Below, one piece after another: positions 17,114-25,104 of a stretch of 64,000 nucleotides of DNA (the first letter of the stretch is position 1; the number at the start of each line of letters is the position of its first letter). The notes beneath the pieces are model-generated. The model was not told where the DNA came from. It worked only from the letters and a program-made list of their open reading frames with translations, and did no database searches. Both the position numbers and the translations under genes were made by a program. Where the stretch lies: assembly GCF_019972155.1 (NCBI RefSeq), contig NZ_BOVL01000013.1, positions 1 through 64,000 on the forward strand, read 5' to 3'. Source of the stretch: Bradyrhizobium sp. RD5-C2. Lineage in GTDB: Bacteria > Pseudomonadota > Alphaproteobacteria > Rhizobiales > Xanthobacteraceae.

Positions 17114-19006
17114 ATGACGTTTCAGCTTCAAGAACTGCCCTGGTTAGAGGCGCCGCCGGCGGATTTCAAGGCGCTATGCAGCGCGCTTGACGCAACCGAT
17201 GAGCCGAACGGCGCCGAGATCGCCGCACTTGCCGCCAAGAACCTCAACACGGACCAGCTCACGCGCCTTTCGAAGAGCATCGAACGCGCGCGAACCAAGA
17301 AGAAGGCGATTTCGCCGCTTCGCGAATTTCATCTTGGATTGCTCGGCAACGGTACGACGTGCCTGTTCACCCCTGCGCTTGCCGCTGGTGCCGCGCGTCA
17401 TGGCGTCATGCTCCGCGTCACCCAGGCTGATTACGATCAGGTTGCGCAGGAAGCGCTCGATCCATCCTCCGCGATCAACTCCTGCAAACCGGACGCCGTT
17501 CTGCTGGCGCTCGATTTCCACGGGTTGCCCCTCAACAACGGCGGCAGCGGCGCGTCGAACCAGTCCGCCCTCGACTACGTGGGCATGATACGCGAAGGTC
17601 TCGAGCGCGGCGCCGGTGTGCCGGTCATTTTCCAGACCGTTGCCTGCCCTCCGCAGCCACTGTTCGGAAGCATGGACGCGCAAGTACCCATGTCGATGCG
17701 CCGCCAGATCCAGGATTTCAACGACGGGCTTCGTGAGCTCGCCGCGAAGCGCGGTGACTACATCCTCGACGTCGCCGCGTTGGCGGAATCGATCGGCACC
17801 CAGAATTGGCACAATCCCGTTCAATGGAATCTCTACAAGCTGCCATTCGCGCAGACGATGGTGCCAGTCTACGTTGAATATGTCGGACGGCTGCTCGGCG
17901 CCATCCGCGGCAACGCCCGCAAATGCCTCGTGCTCGATCTCGACAACACGCTCTGGGGCGGCACGATCGGCGACGACGGACTGGAAGGGATCGTTCTCGG
18001 TCAGGGCGACGGGGTCGGCGAGGCCTTCACCGAAATCCAGCGAACGGCGCTTCAGCTGCGCGATCGCGGCGTCATCCTGGCGGTATCCTCGAAGAATACG
18101 GATGAAGTCGCGCGACAGCCGTTCCGGGAGCATCCCGAGATGTCGCTGAAGCTGGAGCATATTGCGGTCTTTCAGGCCAACTGGAGCGACAAGGCCACCA
18201 ACATCGAAGCCATCGCCAAGACGCTTAACATCGGGCTGGATTCCATGGTGCTGCTCGACGACAACCCCGCCGAGCGGAGCCAGGTCCGAAAGGCGCTGCC
18301 GATGGTGGCGGTGCCCGAGCTGCCCACCGATCCTTCGCTCTATGCGCGCACGCTCCTGAACGCGGGCTATTTCGAAGCCGTGACGTTTTCCGAAGAGGAT
18401 CGTCAGCGCGGCGACCTCTATCAGGCAAATGCCCAGCGCGCGGAGCTGTCGGCCAAGTCCCGCGACATGGAAGAATTCCTGGCGTCGCTCGGCATGACGA
18501 TCGAATTCCACGCGTTCGATGCCGTCAATCTGGGGCGGATCGCGCAGCTCATCAACAAGACCAATCAGTTCAATCTGACGACGCGGCGCTACACGCATTC
18601 CGAAGTCGAGACCATGTCGCGTTCGCCCGATTGCCTGACCTTCCAGATCAGGCTTCGCGACCGCTTTGGTGACAACGGGGTCATCGGCGTCGTGATCGCG
18701 CGAAAGAAGGACACGACCTACGACATCGACACCTGGTTGATGAGCTGCCGGGTCCTCGGGCGACGGGTTGAGGAAGCCATCATTGCCGAGCTCGTCCGCC
18801 ATTGCCGTTTGAATGGCGTCGACACGCTCGAGGGAAGCTACCTGCCCACCGCCAAGAACGGGTTGGTGCGCGACCTATACAAGAAGCTCGGATTTGCGCC
18901 GGCCGGCGGTACGGATGACCACCGCATCTGGAAGCTGGACATCACCGAATACGACGTCCCCTCCTTGCCGTTCGAGGTTATTCGCGACAACGCCGCGAAT
19001 GCCTGA
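17114..19006 (+). CDS. FkbH-like HAD-IIIC protein (SGNH-like, HAD and GNAT-like domains)
   Basis: 630 residues. Residues about 70-260 look like the SGNH-type N-terminal domain of long FkbH proteins, but the nucleophile block reads GLLGNGTTCLFTPAL, without a clear serine. The HAD-IIIC core follows: D275 and D277 in CLVLDLDNTLWGG, motif II in VSSKNTDEV, motif III in MVLLDDNPAERSQVR. The C-terminal 130 residues look GNAT-like (RRVEEAIIAELVRHC, KNGLVRDLYKKLGF). In FkbH proteins the HAD domain takes phosphoglycerate from 1,3-bisphosphoglycerate, loads it on an ACP and removes the phosphate, giving glyceryl-ACP. Next to an ACP and MBOAT operon, with no DltA-type adenylating enzyme, it is the best candidate for acyl supply. 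Confidence 0.87.
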   Translation: MTFQLQELPWLEAPPADFKALCSALDATDEPNGAEIAALAAKNLNTDQLTRLSKSIERARTKKKAISPLREFHLGLLGNGTTCLFTPALAAGAARHGVMLRVTQADYDQVAQEALDPSSAINSCKPDAVLLALDFHGLPLNNGGSGASNQSALDYVGMIREGLERGAGVPVIFQTVACPPQPLFGSMDAQVPMSMRRQIQDFNDGLRELAAKRGDYILDVAALAESIGTQNWHNPVQWNLYKLPFAQTMVPVYVEYVGRLLGAIRGNARKCLVLDLDNTLWGGTIGDDGLEGIVLGQGDGVGEAFTEIQRTALQLRDRGVILAVSSKNTDEVARQPFREHPEMSLKLEHIAVFQANWSDKATNIEAIAKTLNIGLDSMVLLDDNPAERSQVRKALPMVAVPELPTDPSLYARTLLNAGYFEAVTFSEEDRQRGDLYQANAQRAELSAKSRDMEEFLASLGMTIEFHAFDAVNLGRIAQLINKTNQFNLTTRRYTHSEVETMSRSPDCLTFQIRLRDRFGDNGVIGVVIARKKDTTYDIDTWLMSCRVLGRRVEEAIIAELVRHCRLNGVDTLEGSYLPTAKNGLVRDLYKKLGFAPAGGTDDHRIWKLDITEYDVPSLPFEVIRDNAANA

Positions 19007-19322
19007 AATCCGGCGTTCGTACGCCGCGCTGCAGACCCCGGAGCGGTAGCCACGGCAGCCCGATCGCGCGCCGGCTGGCCGCGCCTCGCTCTCCGTGCCG
19101 AAGACAGTCAACGAAGAAGACTGTCTCGGCTGGCAGGCGCGATCGAATCGGCCTCCCCGGGATCGCTCGCAAAAACGGGAACTTGCAGCGGCGGGCGAAC
19201 CACTTCCAAGGCTTTCGCCCCGGACGCCGTCGACATGGCGAAGACTGACGCCAACCTGCGGAAGCCGACCAATTCTGGCCTACACATGTGATTTTTCAGA
19301 TACTTAACTGATGTCGCGCGAA
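19007..19322. other. Intergenic, end of the acylation operon
   Basis: About 316 bases. AGACAGT at 19102-19108 and ACTGTCT at 19120-19126 could pair as a weak hairpin, but there is no T-run after it. No gene was recognised. Confidence 0.4.
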
Positions 19323-19397
19323 TGGCTGGGGCGGGAGGGATCGAACCTCCGAATGGCGGAATCAAAATCCGCTGCCTTACCGCTTGGCTACGCCCCA
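19323..19397 (-). tRNA. tRNA-Gln, anticodon TTG
   Basis: A 75-base cloverleaf on the minus strand with encoded CCA. The acceptor arms TGGGGCG and CGCCCCA pair fully, and the discriminator is G. The anticodon stem is GCGGA/TCCGC with loop TTTTGAT, giving TTG. The T arm is GGAGG TTCGATC CCTCC. It reads CAA (and possibly CAG) codons. Confidence 0.96.
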
Positions 19398-19618
19398 ACG
19401 CGCCGATCGAAGGCCACGCCGGTCTATAGGGTGAGTCCGGCCTTTTCAACAGGGTGGCGCGCGAAAAGGCACGAAAGCCGCAGGTTGATACCGGCACCCT
19501 TATTATAAGGGCGACGCTGCGGTGGCCGAAACGGACCGGGCGATGTCCGCTCGGACAGTTGAGAGGCCGCTTGTTTCATGGGAAGACAATTTCCAAACGC
19601 CTCGTCGGGAGTAACGCC

Positions 19619-21397
19619 ATGACCTACCGTGCGCCGATCAACGATATCCTGCTGTCCCTCAACCATGGTGCGGGGCTCGCTGCCGCCGTGGCGGCCGGCC
19701 ACTACGGCGATTTCGATGCCGACATCACCGCTGCGGTGCTGGAAGAAGCCGGCAAGTTCGCCTCCGATGTGCTGGCGCCACTGAACAAGGTCGGCGACGA
19801 GCACGGCATCAAGCTCGACAACGGCAAGGTGACGACCGCACCCGGCTGGCCCGACGCCTATCAGCGCTGGACCGCAGCGGGATGGAACGCGGTGTCGGGG
19901 CCGGAAGCGTTCGGCGGCCAGGGCCTGCCGCTCGCGATCAACGCCGCCTGCACCGAGATCTGGAGCGCATCGAACGTTGCCTTCGGCCTCTGCCCCTTGC
20001 TGACGCTGTCCGCGATCGAGGCGCTCGATGCCCATGGCAGCGCCGAGCTGAAGAAGGTCTATCTCGAGAAGCTCGTTACCGGCGAATGGACCGGCACCAT
20101 GCAACTCACCGAGCCCAACGCCGGCTCCGACGTCGGCGCGCTGCGCACCCGCGCCGAACGCGCAGGTGACGGCACCTACCGCATCAAGGGCACCAAGATC
20201 TTCATCACCTATGGCGAGCACGACATGACCGACAACATCGTGCACTTCGTGCTCGCACGATTGCCCGATGCGCCCGCCGGCACCAAGGGAATCTCGCTGT
20301 TCCTGGTTCCGAAATTCATGGTCAATGCCGACGGCTCGCTCGGCGAGCGCAACGACATCCATGCGAGCGGCGTCGAGCACAAGCTCGGCATGCACGCTTC
20401 GCCGACCTGCACCATGACCATGGGCGACAAGGGCGGCGCGATCGGCTTTCTGATCGGCGAGGAAAACGCGGGCATGCGCTGCATGTTCACGATGATGAAC
20501 CAGGCCCGCCTCGGCGTCGGCCTCGAAGGCGTCGGCATTGCCGACCGCGCCTATCAGCAGGCGCTGGCCTATGCGCAGGAGCGCCGCCAGGGCAAGGCGA
20601 TCGGGCACAAGGGCGACGGCATGGATCCGATCATCGTGCATCCCGACGTCAAGCGCATGCTGATGCAGATGCGCAGCATGACGGCGGCGGCGCGCACGAT
20701 CTGCTACGCCACCGCGGTCGCGCTCGACGTCTCGGTGCGCGCCAACGACGCCAAGGTGCGCGCCGACGCCGCGGCACGCGGCGCGCTGCTGACCCCGATC
20801 GCCAAGGCGTTCTCCACCGACATCGGCAACGAGGTAGCCTATCTCGGCGTGCAGGTCCATGGCGGCATGGGCTTCATCGAGGAGACCGGCGCCGCGCAGC
20901 ATTACCGCGATGCCCGCATCACCTCGATCTATGAAGGCACCAACGGCATCCAGTCGATCGACCTCGTCACCCGCAAGCTCGGCGCCAATGGCGGCGCATC
21001 AGTGTGGGCGCTGCTCGACGAGCTCGCCGCCACCATTAAGCAGGTCGAGACCTCCAACGATCCGGCGTTCGGCACCACCGGCGCCAAGCTCCGCGACGCC
21101 CATGCCGCGCTGGAGCGCGCCAGCAAATGGCTGCTCGAGCGGCTGGCCTCCGCGCCGAACGAGGCGCTGGCCGGCGCGACGCCCTATTTGCGGCTGTTCG
21201 GCGCCACGCTCGGCGGCTGCATGCTTGCCGGCGAGGCGCTGGCCGCGAAGGCCAACGGCGAAGCCGAGCCGCAGCGCTACGTCGCATTGGCGCGCTTCTT
21301 CGCCGAGAACACCTCTGTGCAGGCGCCGTCACTGGAAAAGACCGTGACGGAGAGCGCCGAGGCGGTGACCGGTGCGGATGCGGTGCTGGCGGGGTAG
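19619..21397 (+). CDS. Acyl-CoA dehydrogenase
   Basis: 592 residues from ATG 19619, preceded by GGGAG. It is an FAD flavoprotein of fatty-acid or related CoA-ester oxidation. The acyl-CoA dehydrogenase signatures are MQLTEPNAGSDVGALRT (substrate/FAD loop) and GGMGFIEETGAAQHYRDARI, with IYEGTNGIQ near the active-site end. The length and the extra C-terminal domain of about 130 residues fit the DmdC/long-type acyl-CoA dehydrogenase subfamily rather than the classic 380-residue short-chain enzymes. The acyl specificity is not evident. It stands alone downstream of the tRNA, with no ETF genes nearby. Confidence 0.92.
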   Translation: MTYRAPINDILLSLNHGAGLAAAVAAGHYGDFDADITAAVLEEAGKFASDVLAPLNKVGDEHGIKLDNGKVTTAPGWPDAYQRWTAAGWNAVSGPEAFGGQGLPLAINAACTEIWSASNVAFGLCPLLTLSAIEALDAHGSAELKKVYLEKLVTGEWTGTMQLTEPNAGSDVGALRTRAERAGDGTYRIKGTKIFITYGEHDMTDNIVHFVLARLPDAPAGTKGISLFLVPKFMVNADGSLGERNDIHASGVEHKLGMHASPTCTMTMGDKGGAIGFLIGEENAGMRCMFTMMNQARLGVGLEGVGIADRAYQQALAYAQERRQGKAIGHKGDGMDPIIVHPDVKRMLMQMRSMTAAARTICYATAVALDVSVRANDAKVRADAAARGALLTPIAKAFSTDIGNEVAYLGVQVHGGMGFIEETGAAQHYRDARITSIYEGTNGIQSIDLVTRKLGANGGASVWALLDELAATIKQVETSNDPAFGTTGAKLRDAHAALERASKWLLERLASAPNEALAGATPYLRLFGATLGGCMLAGEALAAKANGEAEPQRYVALARFFAENTSVQAPSLEKTVTESAEAVTGADAVLAG

Positions 21398-21565
21398 GCC
21401 TCGCAATGTCGCCCGGGCACAGGCGGAACTCATCGTAGTCGTCCTGGCGAAAGCCAGCACGTTGCGCTGCCGGTGGACCATACTTTCGCGTTCGAGTGAC
21501 CCGATTAATCCGAGCTCTCGTTCCGCCCTCTCTTGAGCGGAGGGCGCAGGGAAGCCGGATGCCGA

Positions 21566-21817
21566 TCAACGATCCCAGCGAGACGAGCGAAACTCCCTGG
21601 GGCCGTCCAGCAAATCACGCTTGCGGGCAGACTGATCGATCCTGCTGGCCGAATGATCGGCCATTGCGTTGATGGCCGCGCCGGCTAGATTTTGCGCACG
21701 CTGCCGTCGCTTTTCGTCCCTCGATCGAACATGCCGATCCTGGTCTCGCCGACGGCAGATTTCATCGGAGAGACGTTCCTGGAGGCATCCGTTGCCTCGA
21801 TAAGGTCGCTGCGTCAT
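21566..21817 (-). CDS. Small basic hypothetical protein
   Basis: 83 residues from the second ATG (MTQRPYRGNG); an upstream in-frame ATG at 21835 adds six. The composition is strongly charged (many Arg, Asp, Gln), with a segment QNLAGAAINAMADHSA that could be a short helix. It lies 35 bases downstream of rpsU on the same strand. I do not recognise it, and it may not be a real gene; similar Arg-rich frames occur by chance at this GC content. Confidence 0.35.
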   Translation of the reverse strand: MTQRPYRGNGCLQERLSDEICRRRDQDRHVRSRDEKRRQRAQNLAGAAINAMADHSASRIDQSARKRDLLDGPREFRSSRWDR

Positions 21818-21852
21818 CTTGCACGCTCCCTCCAACTGGATTGCGGTACGGA

Positions 21853-22149
21853 CTAACGCTCCGGCGAGCCGCTTGTTCGCGGTGGCGATTGGCCGGGTGC
21901 AGAGAATTTCGGCGTCAATACTTTGGGCTTCCTCGGCGGAGCCGCAATCAATCCCTCGCGGATCGCCTGCTTGCGGGCAAGCTTGCGCGCTCGCCGCACG
22001 GCCTCCGCCTTCTCTCGAATCCGTTTTTCCGAAGGCTTTTCGAACGATCGGCGGCGCTTCATCTCCCTGAAGACGCCCTCACGCTGCAGCCTCTTCTTCA
22101 GAACGCGCAGCGCCTGGTCGATATTGTTGTCCCTGACAAGAACCTGCAA
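21853..22149 (-). CDS. rpsU: 30S ribosomal protein bS21
   Basis: 98 residues. The conserved bS21 core is MQVLVRDNNIDQALRVLKKR followed by LQREGVFREMKRRRSFEKPS, the highly basic helical region that binds 16S rRNA near the anti-Shine-Dalgarno site. The extended C-terminal tail (ARKQAIREGL...PPRTSGSPER) is usual for Bradyrhizobiaceae. The gene is monocistronic here, with a repeat-rich gap upstream. Rhizobia commonly have more than one bS21 copy. Confidence 0.95.
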   Translation of the reverse strand: MQVLVRDNNIDQALRVLKKRLQREGVFREMKRRRSFEKPSEKRIREKAEAVRRARKLARKQAIREGLIAAPPRKPKVLTPKFSAPGQSPPRTSGSPER

Positions 22150-22747
22150 TGGATCACCTCTCGCGGCGCTGAACCCTTTCAGTTCTGATTGAATCAGAAC
22201 CGAAGCTCTAGCTTCTCGTTTGACGCGTTTTCTTCACGCGAACCGGTACCCACTTCGCTCGAAAACGCTCTCGGTACATTGAACGGACAAATACGAAAGC
22301 CCGCTCCATCGGTGACAGAGCGGGCCGCACTGCCATTCCAGTACATCCGTGAAACGGCAGCCGATCAACAACATGACGAAAGTTCAGCCGCAGTGCTGCA
22401 AGCACGCGTTCTCACCTTCATCCGACGATGTCTTTGGAAAAGGGTCCGCACGGACCGATCTACAAGGCTCAAGGCCAGTCGATCCGACACAAGTATACAC
22501 TTATCTCAGCTATGCAAGGCGCAATTGCCAGTTCCGGGATTTATCTCTCGCGGTTCAAGCGTTTGAGATCGTAGCCGGGAGACGAGAGCGGGTCACCCGA
22601 GCGAGCGCGTGAGCGGTTCCGCGAATCGATATCATTGTTGAATAGCAAATTCGGACCTCCTGACGCAGAGTGTGGCGCTGCCGGGTGAATTCAGCGCGCC
22701 GACACTCGAGAGCCTGGGCAGCTCCCATCGCAAAGAGGGAGCCGCAA
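22150..22747. other. Intergenic with repeat and hairpin
   Basis: About 600 bases between rpsU and the DUF6894 gene. It holds one copy of the dispersed repeat (about 22182-22272) and a GC hairpin, GCCCGCTC at 22299-22306 with GAGCGGGC at 22318-22325, followed on the minus strand by T-rich sequence. The hairpin could terminate minus-strand transcripts, though no gene is visible upstream of it. The rest looks non-coding. Confidence 0.5.
22182..22272. repeat. Dispersed intergenic repeat, copy 1
   Basis: An element of about 90 bases with TTCTGATTGAATCAGAA, then a core with TTTGACGCGTTTTCTTCACGCG, then CCACTTCGCTCGAAAACGCTCT. The same core recurs at 26586-26678 and 34166-34267. Confidence 0.8.
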
Positions 22748-22981
22748 TTGGCAACCCGCTATTATTTCGATATCCGCAACGGCGAAGAGCTCTATGCCGA
22801 CAGGCAGGGGATCGAGCTGCGCGACGAGGAGACTGCTGCCCACGAAGCGATGCAGTCATTGCTCAGCATGGCGAAAGACAACCCGCCGTTGGACAAACAC
22901 AGTCTGCTGGTGTTCGAGGTCCGCACGAACGAGGGGCCGCTGTTTCAGGTCAGCCTCAATCGCGGCATAACGCGGCATTAG
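22748..22981 (+). CDS. DUF6894 family protein
   Basis: 77 residues from TTG 22748, with AGAGGGAG upstream. The N-terminus (L)ATRYYFDIRNGEELYADRQG is the signature of this family (RYYFDI..G....D..G), followed by an amphipathic helix (DEETAAHEAMQSLLSMAKD) and a closing strand pair (LLVFEVRTNEGPLFQVSL). It is a small cytosolic protein widespread in Rhizobiales with no assigned function. It stands alone. Confidence 0.75.
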   Translation: MATRYYFDIRNGEELYADRQGIELRDEETAAHEAMQSLLSMAKDNPPLDKHSLLVFEVRTNEGPLFQVSLNRGITRH

Positions 22982-23073
22982 GTGCGTCAGCGCGCAACCC
23001 AACGTCAAGAATTTGGCCGGCGAAGGCCCGCCGGTCCTCTCGCGAACCGGCCTCCGCTTCGCGCGAAGACGCT

Positions 23074-23766
23074 CTAGCGGTCGGACAGGCTGCCGACGAT
23101 CGATGCGCGGCGGGACAGTTCGATCCAGTTGCCGTCCGGATCGAGGATCATGGAAATCCGCGCGACCTCGCCAAGCGTCACCGGCGCGAGGCCCTCGCGC
23201 ACGCCCTTGGCGCGCAGCTCATCGTGCACCGCGTCGATATCGGCGACTTGCAGCGTGATGTAGCGCCAGCCGCGCGCGCCCCGAATTGGATCGACGGCCG
23301 CGGCCCGATCTTCCCTGAGCAGGATCAGGCTGTCGCCGAGGCGAAACGCCGGACCACCGGACCAGGATTGCTCGGCGAAGCCGAGAATGTCGCCGTAGAA
23401 CCTGCGGTGCACGGCGAGGTCGCGCACGGCCATGGAAACGGCAATTTGGGTGATGCCGTCATGTCCGGGCGGCACCAGGCAAACCCTGTTGCCGTCGGGA
23501 TCGGCCATGCGCTGCGGCGCTCCAACGCCGTCGCGCGCAACGATCAGTTCGCGATAGCCGCTCGGCGCCGCATCCGGCAGCGGCTCGACATGATGGTTGA
23601 GCTTGATCACCGAACCATGTGCGTCGTGCCGATATTGCTTCTGCCCGCGCCGGATCGGCAACATGTGGTCGAAGCGAACGCCGGCGTCCTGTTGCCAAAA
23701 CTGCAGCATCGGCTCCAGATTGTTGGTGGAAAGGCCGACGTCGATCACGTTCTTTGCGAGTTGCAT
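23074..23766 (-). CDS. VOC-superfamily protein (glyoxalase/dioxygenase-like)
   Basis: 230 residues from the ATG at 23766 (MQLAKNVIDVGLSTNNLEPM); a longer start exists at 23811. Two beta-alpha-beta-beta-beta modules are visible. The first ends DPDGNRVCLVPPG and the second DPDGNWIELSRR, a typical metal-ligand strand of glyoxalase/extradiol dioxygenase folds. Candidate metal ligands include the H/E positions at these strands. The substrate is unknown. It is the last gene of a minus-strand unit with a SnoaL-like gene and a signal-peptide protein, divergent from a LysR regulator. Confidence 0.82.
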   Translation of the reverse strand: MQLAKNVIDVGLSTNNLEPMLQFWQQDAGVRFDHMLPIRRGQKQYRHDAHGSVIKLNHHVEPLPDAAPSGYRELIVARDGVGAPQRMADPDGNRVCLVPPGHDGITQIAVSMAVRDLAVHRRFYGDILGFAEQSWSGGPAFRLGDSLILLREDRAAAVDPIRGARGWRYITLQVADIDAVHDELRAKGVREGLAPVTLGEVARISMILDPDGNWIELSRRASIVGSLSDR

Positions 23767-23807
23767 GTCCAGTCTCCCCAACCGCCGCACGCGCTCGCTG
23801 GGCCGGC

Positions 23808-24209
23808 TCAACCGGGAAAGCGATCGCCAAACATCGGCAGTCCGCTGCGCGACTGTTCGCGCGTCGCCTCATCCTGGATGACGTCCCAATGCTCGGCCAG
23901 CACGTCACCCTCGATGCGCACGATGTCGGCGACGACCCATGCCGCCGGCAGACCATGACCGCTGAACCGGCCGTGCAGAATGACGAAATCGCCGCTCGCC
24001 GCGCCGACATGGTTCTCATAGCGCAGCGTCGCGGGCAAGCCCTTGACGAGATCGAACAGCCCGTCCCGGCCGGGCGCGATGTGCGCGCTGTGCTGGATGT
24101 AGCGCGGCGACCAGAGCCGCTCAGCCGCGGCGTAATCGCGCTTGTTGAACAGGGTCTCGAACGCATCCAGTACGAACTGGACGCGGCGATCCTGGTTCGA
24201 CGCGGTCAT
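23808..24209 (-). CDS. SnoaL-like (NTF2-fold) protein
   Basis: 133 residues. The segment VQFVLDAFETLFNKRDYAAAERLWSP followed by YIQHSAHIAPG is the classic start of predicted SnoaL-like proteins, with an exposed His pair in the cavity. The end VLAEHWDVIQDEA is also conserved in that family. Such proteins are small cone-shaped folds acting as cyclases, isomerases or binding proteins. It is 41 bases upstream of the VOC gene start and in the same unit. The reaction is unknown. Confidence 0.85.
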   Translation of the reverse strand: MTASNQDRRVQFVLDAFETLFNKRDYAAAERLWSPRYIQHSAHIAPGRDGLFDLVKGLPATLRYENHVGAASGDFVILHGRFSGHGLPAAWVVADIVRIEGDVLAEHWDVIQDEATREQSRSGLPMFGDRFPG

Positions 24210-24250
24210 GGCTTCGCTTCCTTGACGCTATCAGGGTTACTTGATCAGGG

Positions 24251-24919
24251 TTACTTGCGGACCAACGGGATCTGAAGATTGGTCGGCCTGTTCTGCTCGA
24301 TGTCGAAACCGCGGCCGTCGACATTGCGGGCGCCCCAGAACAGCAGGTCGCCCCTGAGATAGACCAGGTCGTATTCCATGAAGTTCGTCCCTTCCTTGAG
24401 ACCGAACGGAAGGAACGACTTGCCGAAGATGCTCTGCGGCGCATCAACCGCCCACGGCGCGTAGCCGGCAGCAGCGACCTTGTTGAGCACATCGACAAAG
24501 CCCTGCGCCAGCGGCGTGACCTCGTAGGCCTCGTCGGCGACGAAGTCGACCTTCTGCGCCCCCGGTGCGATCGGATGCGCGCCCTGCCACTGCATGTGTC
24601 CGACGATCCTGATCCGCGCCAGCGGCACCTTGCCGTATGGATCGGCCGAGTTGACCACCACGAGCTCGAACCGGTCGGAGGACTGATAGGTGAAAGCGCG
24701 CTTGAGATAGAACGGCTTGATCGAGCCATCCGGATTCTTGCTCGGCCGGATCTCGGGCGCGATGCTTTCCCAGTTTCCGGCGAGTGCCTGCTTGATCGTT
24801 GCGACGTCCTGTTCCATGGCGCTTGCCCTCGTTTGATTGCCCGGTGATTGCGCGGCGGCGCCGCCGGGCGCTGTCAGCACCAGCAGCGGCAACAGCAATG
24901 CTCTGAGGCTCATCCGCAT
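24251..24919 (-). CDS. Exported hypothetical protein (possibly APCDD1-like)
   Basis: 222 residues from ATG 24919, giving MRMSLRALLLPLLVLTAPGG, a Sec signal peptide cleaved near AAAQ. The mature part contains GNWESIAPEIRPSKNPDG, FYLKRAFTYQSSDRFEL and VYLRGDLLFWGARNVDG. The order of a GxW start, an ExRP turn and strand-rich repeats recalls APCDD1-type beta-barrel domains, but this is weak. It is the first gene of the unit divergent from the LysR gene, so it is probably under that regulator. Confidence 0.6.
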   Translation of the reverse strand: MRMSLRALLLPLLVLTAPGGAAAQSPGNQTRASAMEQDVATIKQALAGNWESIAPEIRPSKNPDGSIKPFYLKRAFTYQSSDRFELVVVNSADPYGKVPLARIRIVGHMQWQGAHPIAPGAQKVDFVADEAYEVTPLAQGFVDVLNKVAAAGYAPWAVDAPQSIFGKSFLPFGLKEGTNFMEYDLVYLRGDLLFWGARNVDGRGFDIEQNRPTNLQIPLVRK

Positions 24920-25104
24920 GCGCAAGCTCCGGCCTGGCTTCGCGCGGCTCCTCTGCCTGTGAGGCAGGGCCCGCACTGGGAATACGCTTCGCTATAGAGG
25001 GCGCTGGCCGGCTTGAAAAAGACTTTGTAAGCTGGCCCCATGCTTGCGAGACATGCCTGCGAGAGATGGCAACGTGATGGGCAGGCCGTGATCGGGAGAC
25101 TGCG
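24920..25104. promoter_or_regulatory. Divergent promoter region between LysR gene and its neighbours
   Basis: About 185 bases between head-to-head genes. LysR-type regulators usually bind such regions at T-N11-A sites to control the divergent operon and themselves. I did not identify a specific operator. Confidence 0.5.

Noticed and set aside
17174..18802. 542-codon minus-strand frame over the FkbH-like gene
   Set aside because: Antisense of an intact FkbH with HAD motifs; common artefact at high GC.
19424..20902. 492-codon minus-strand frame over the acyl-CoA dehydrogenase
   Set aside because: Antisense of a recognised gene; also runs across the tRNA side region.
22208..22405. 65-codon minus-strand frame covering repeat copy 1 and the hairpin
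   Set aside because: It is made of the dispersed repeat and the hairpin stem, so coding is unlikely.
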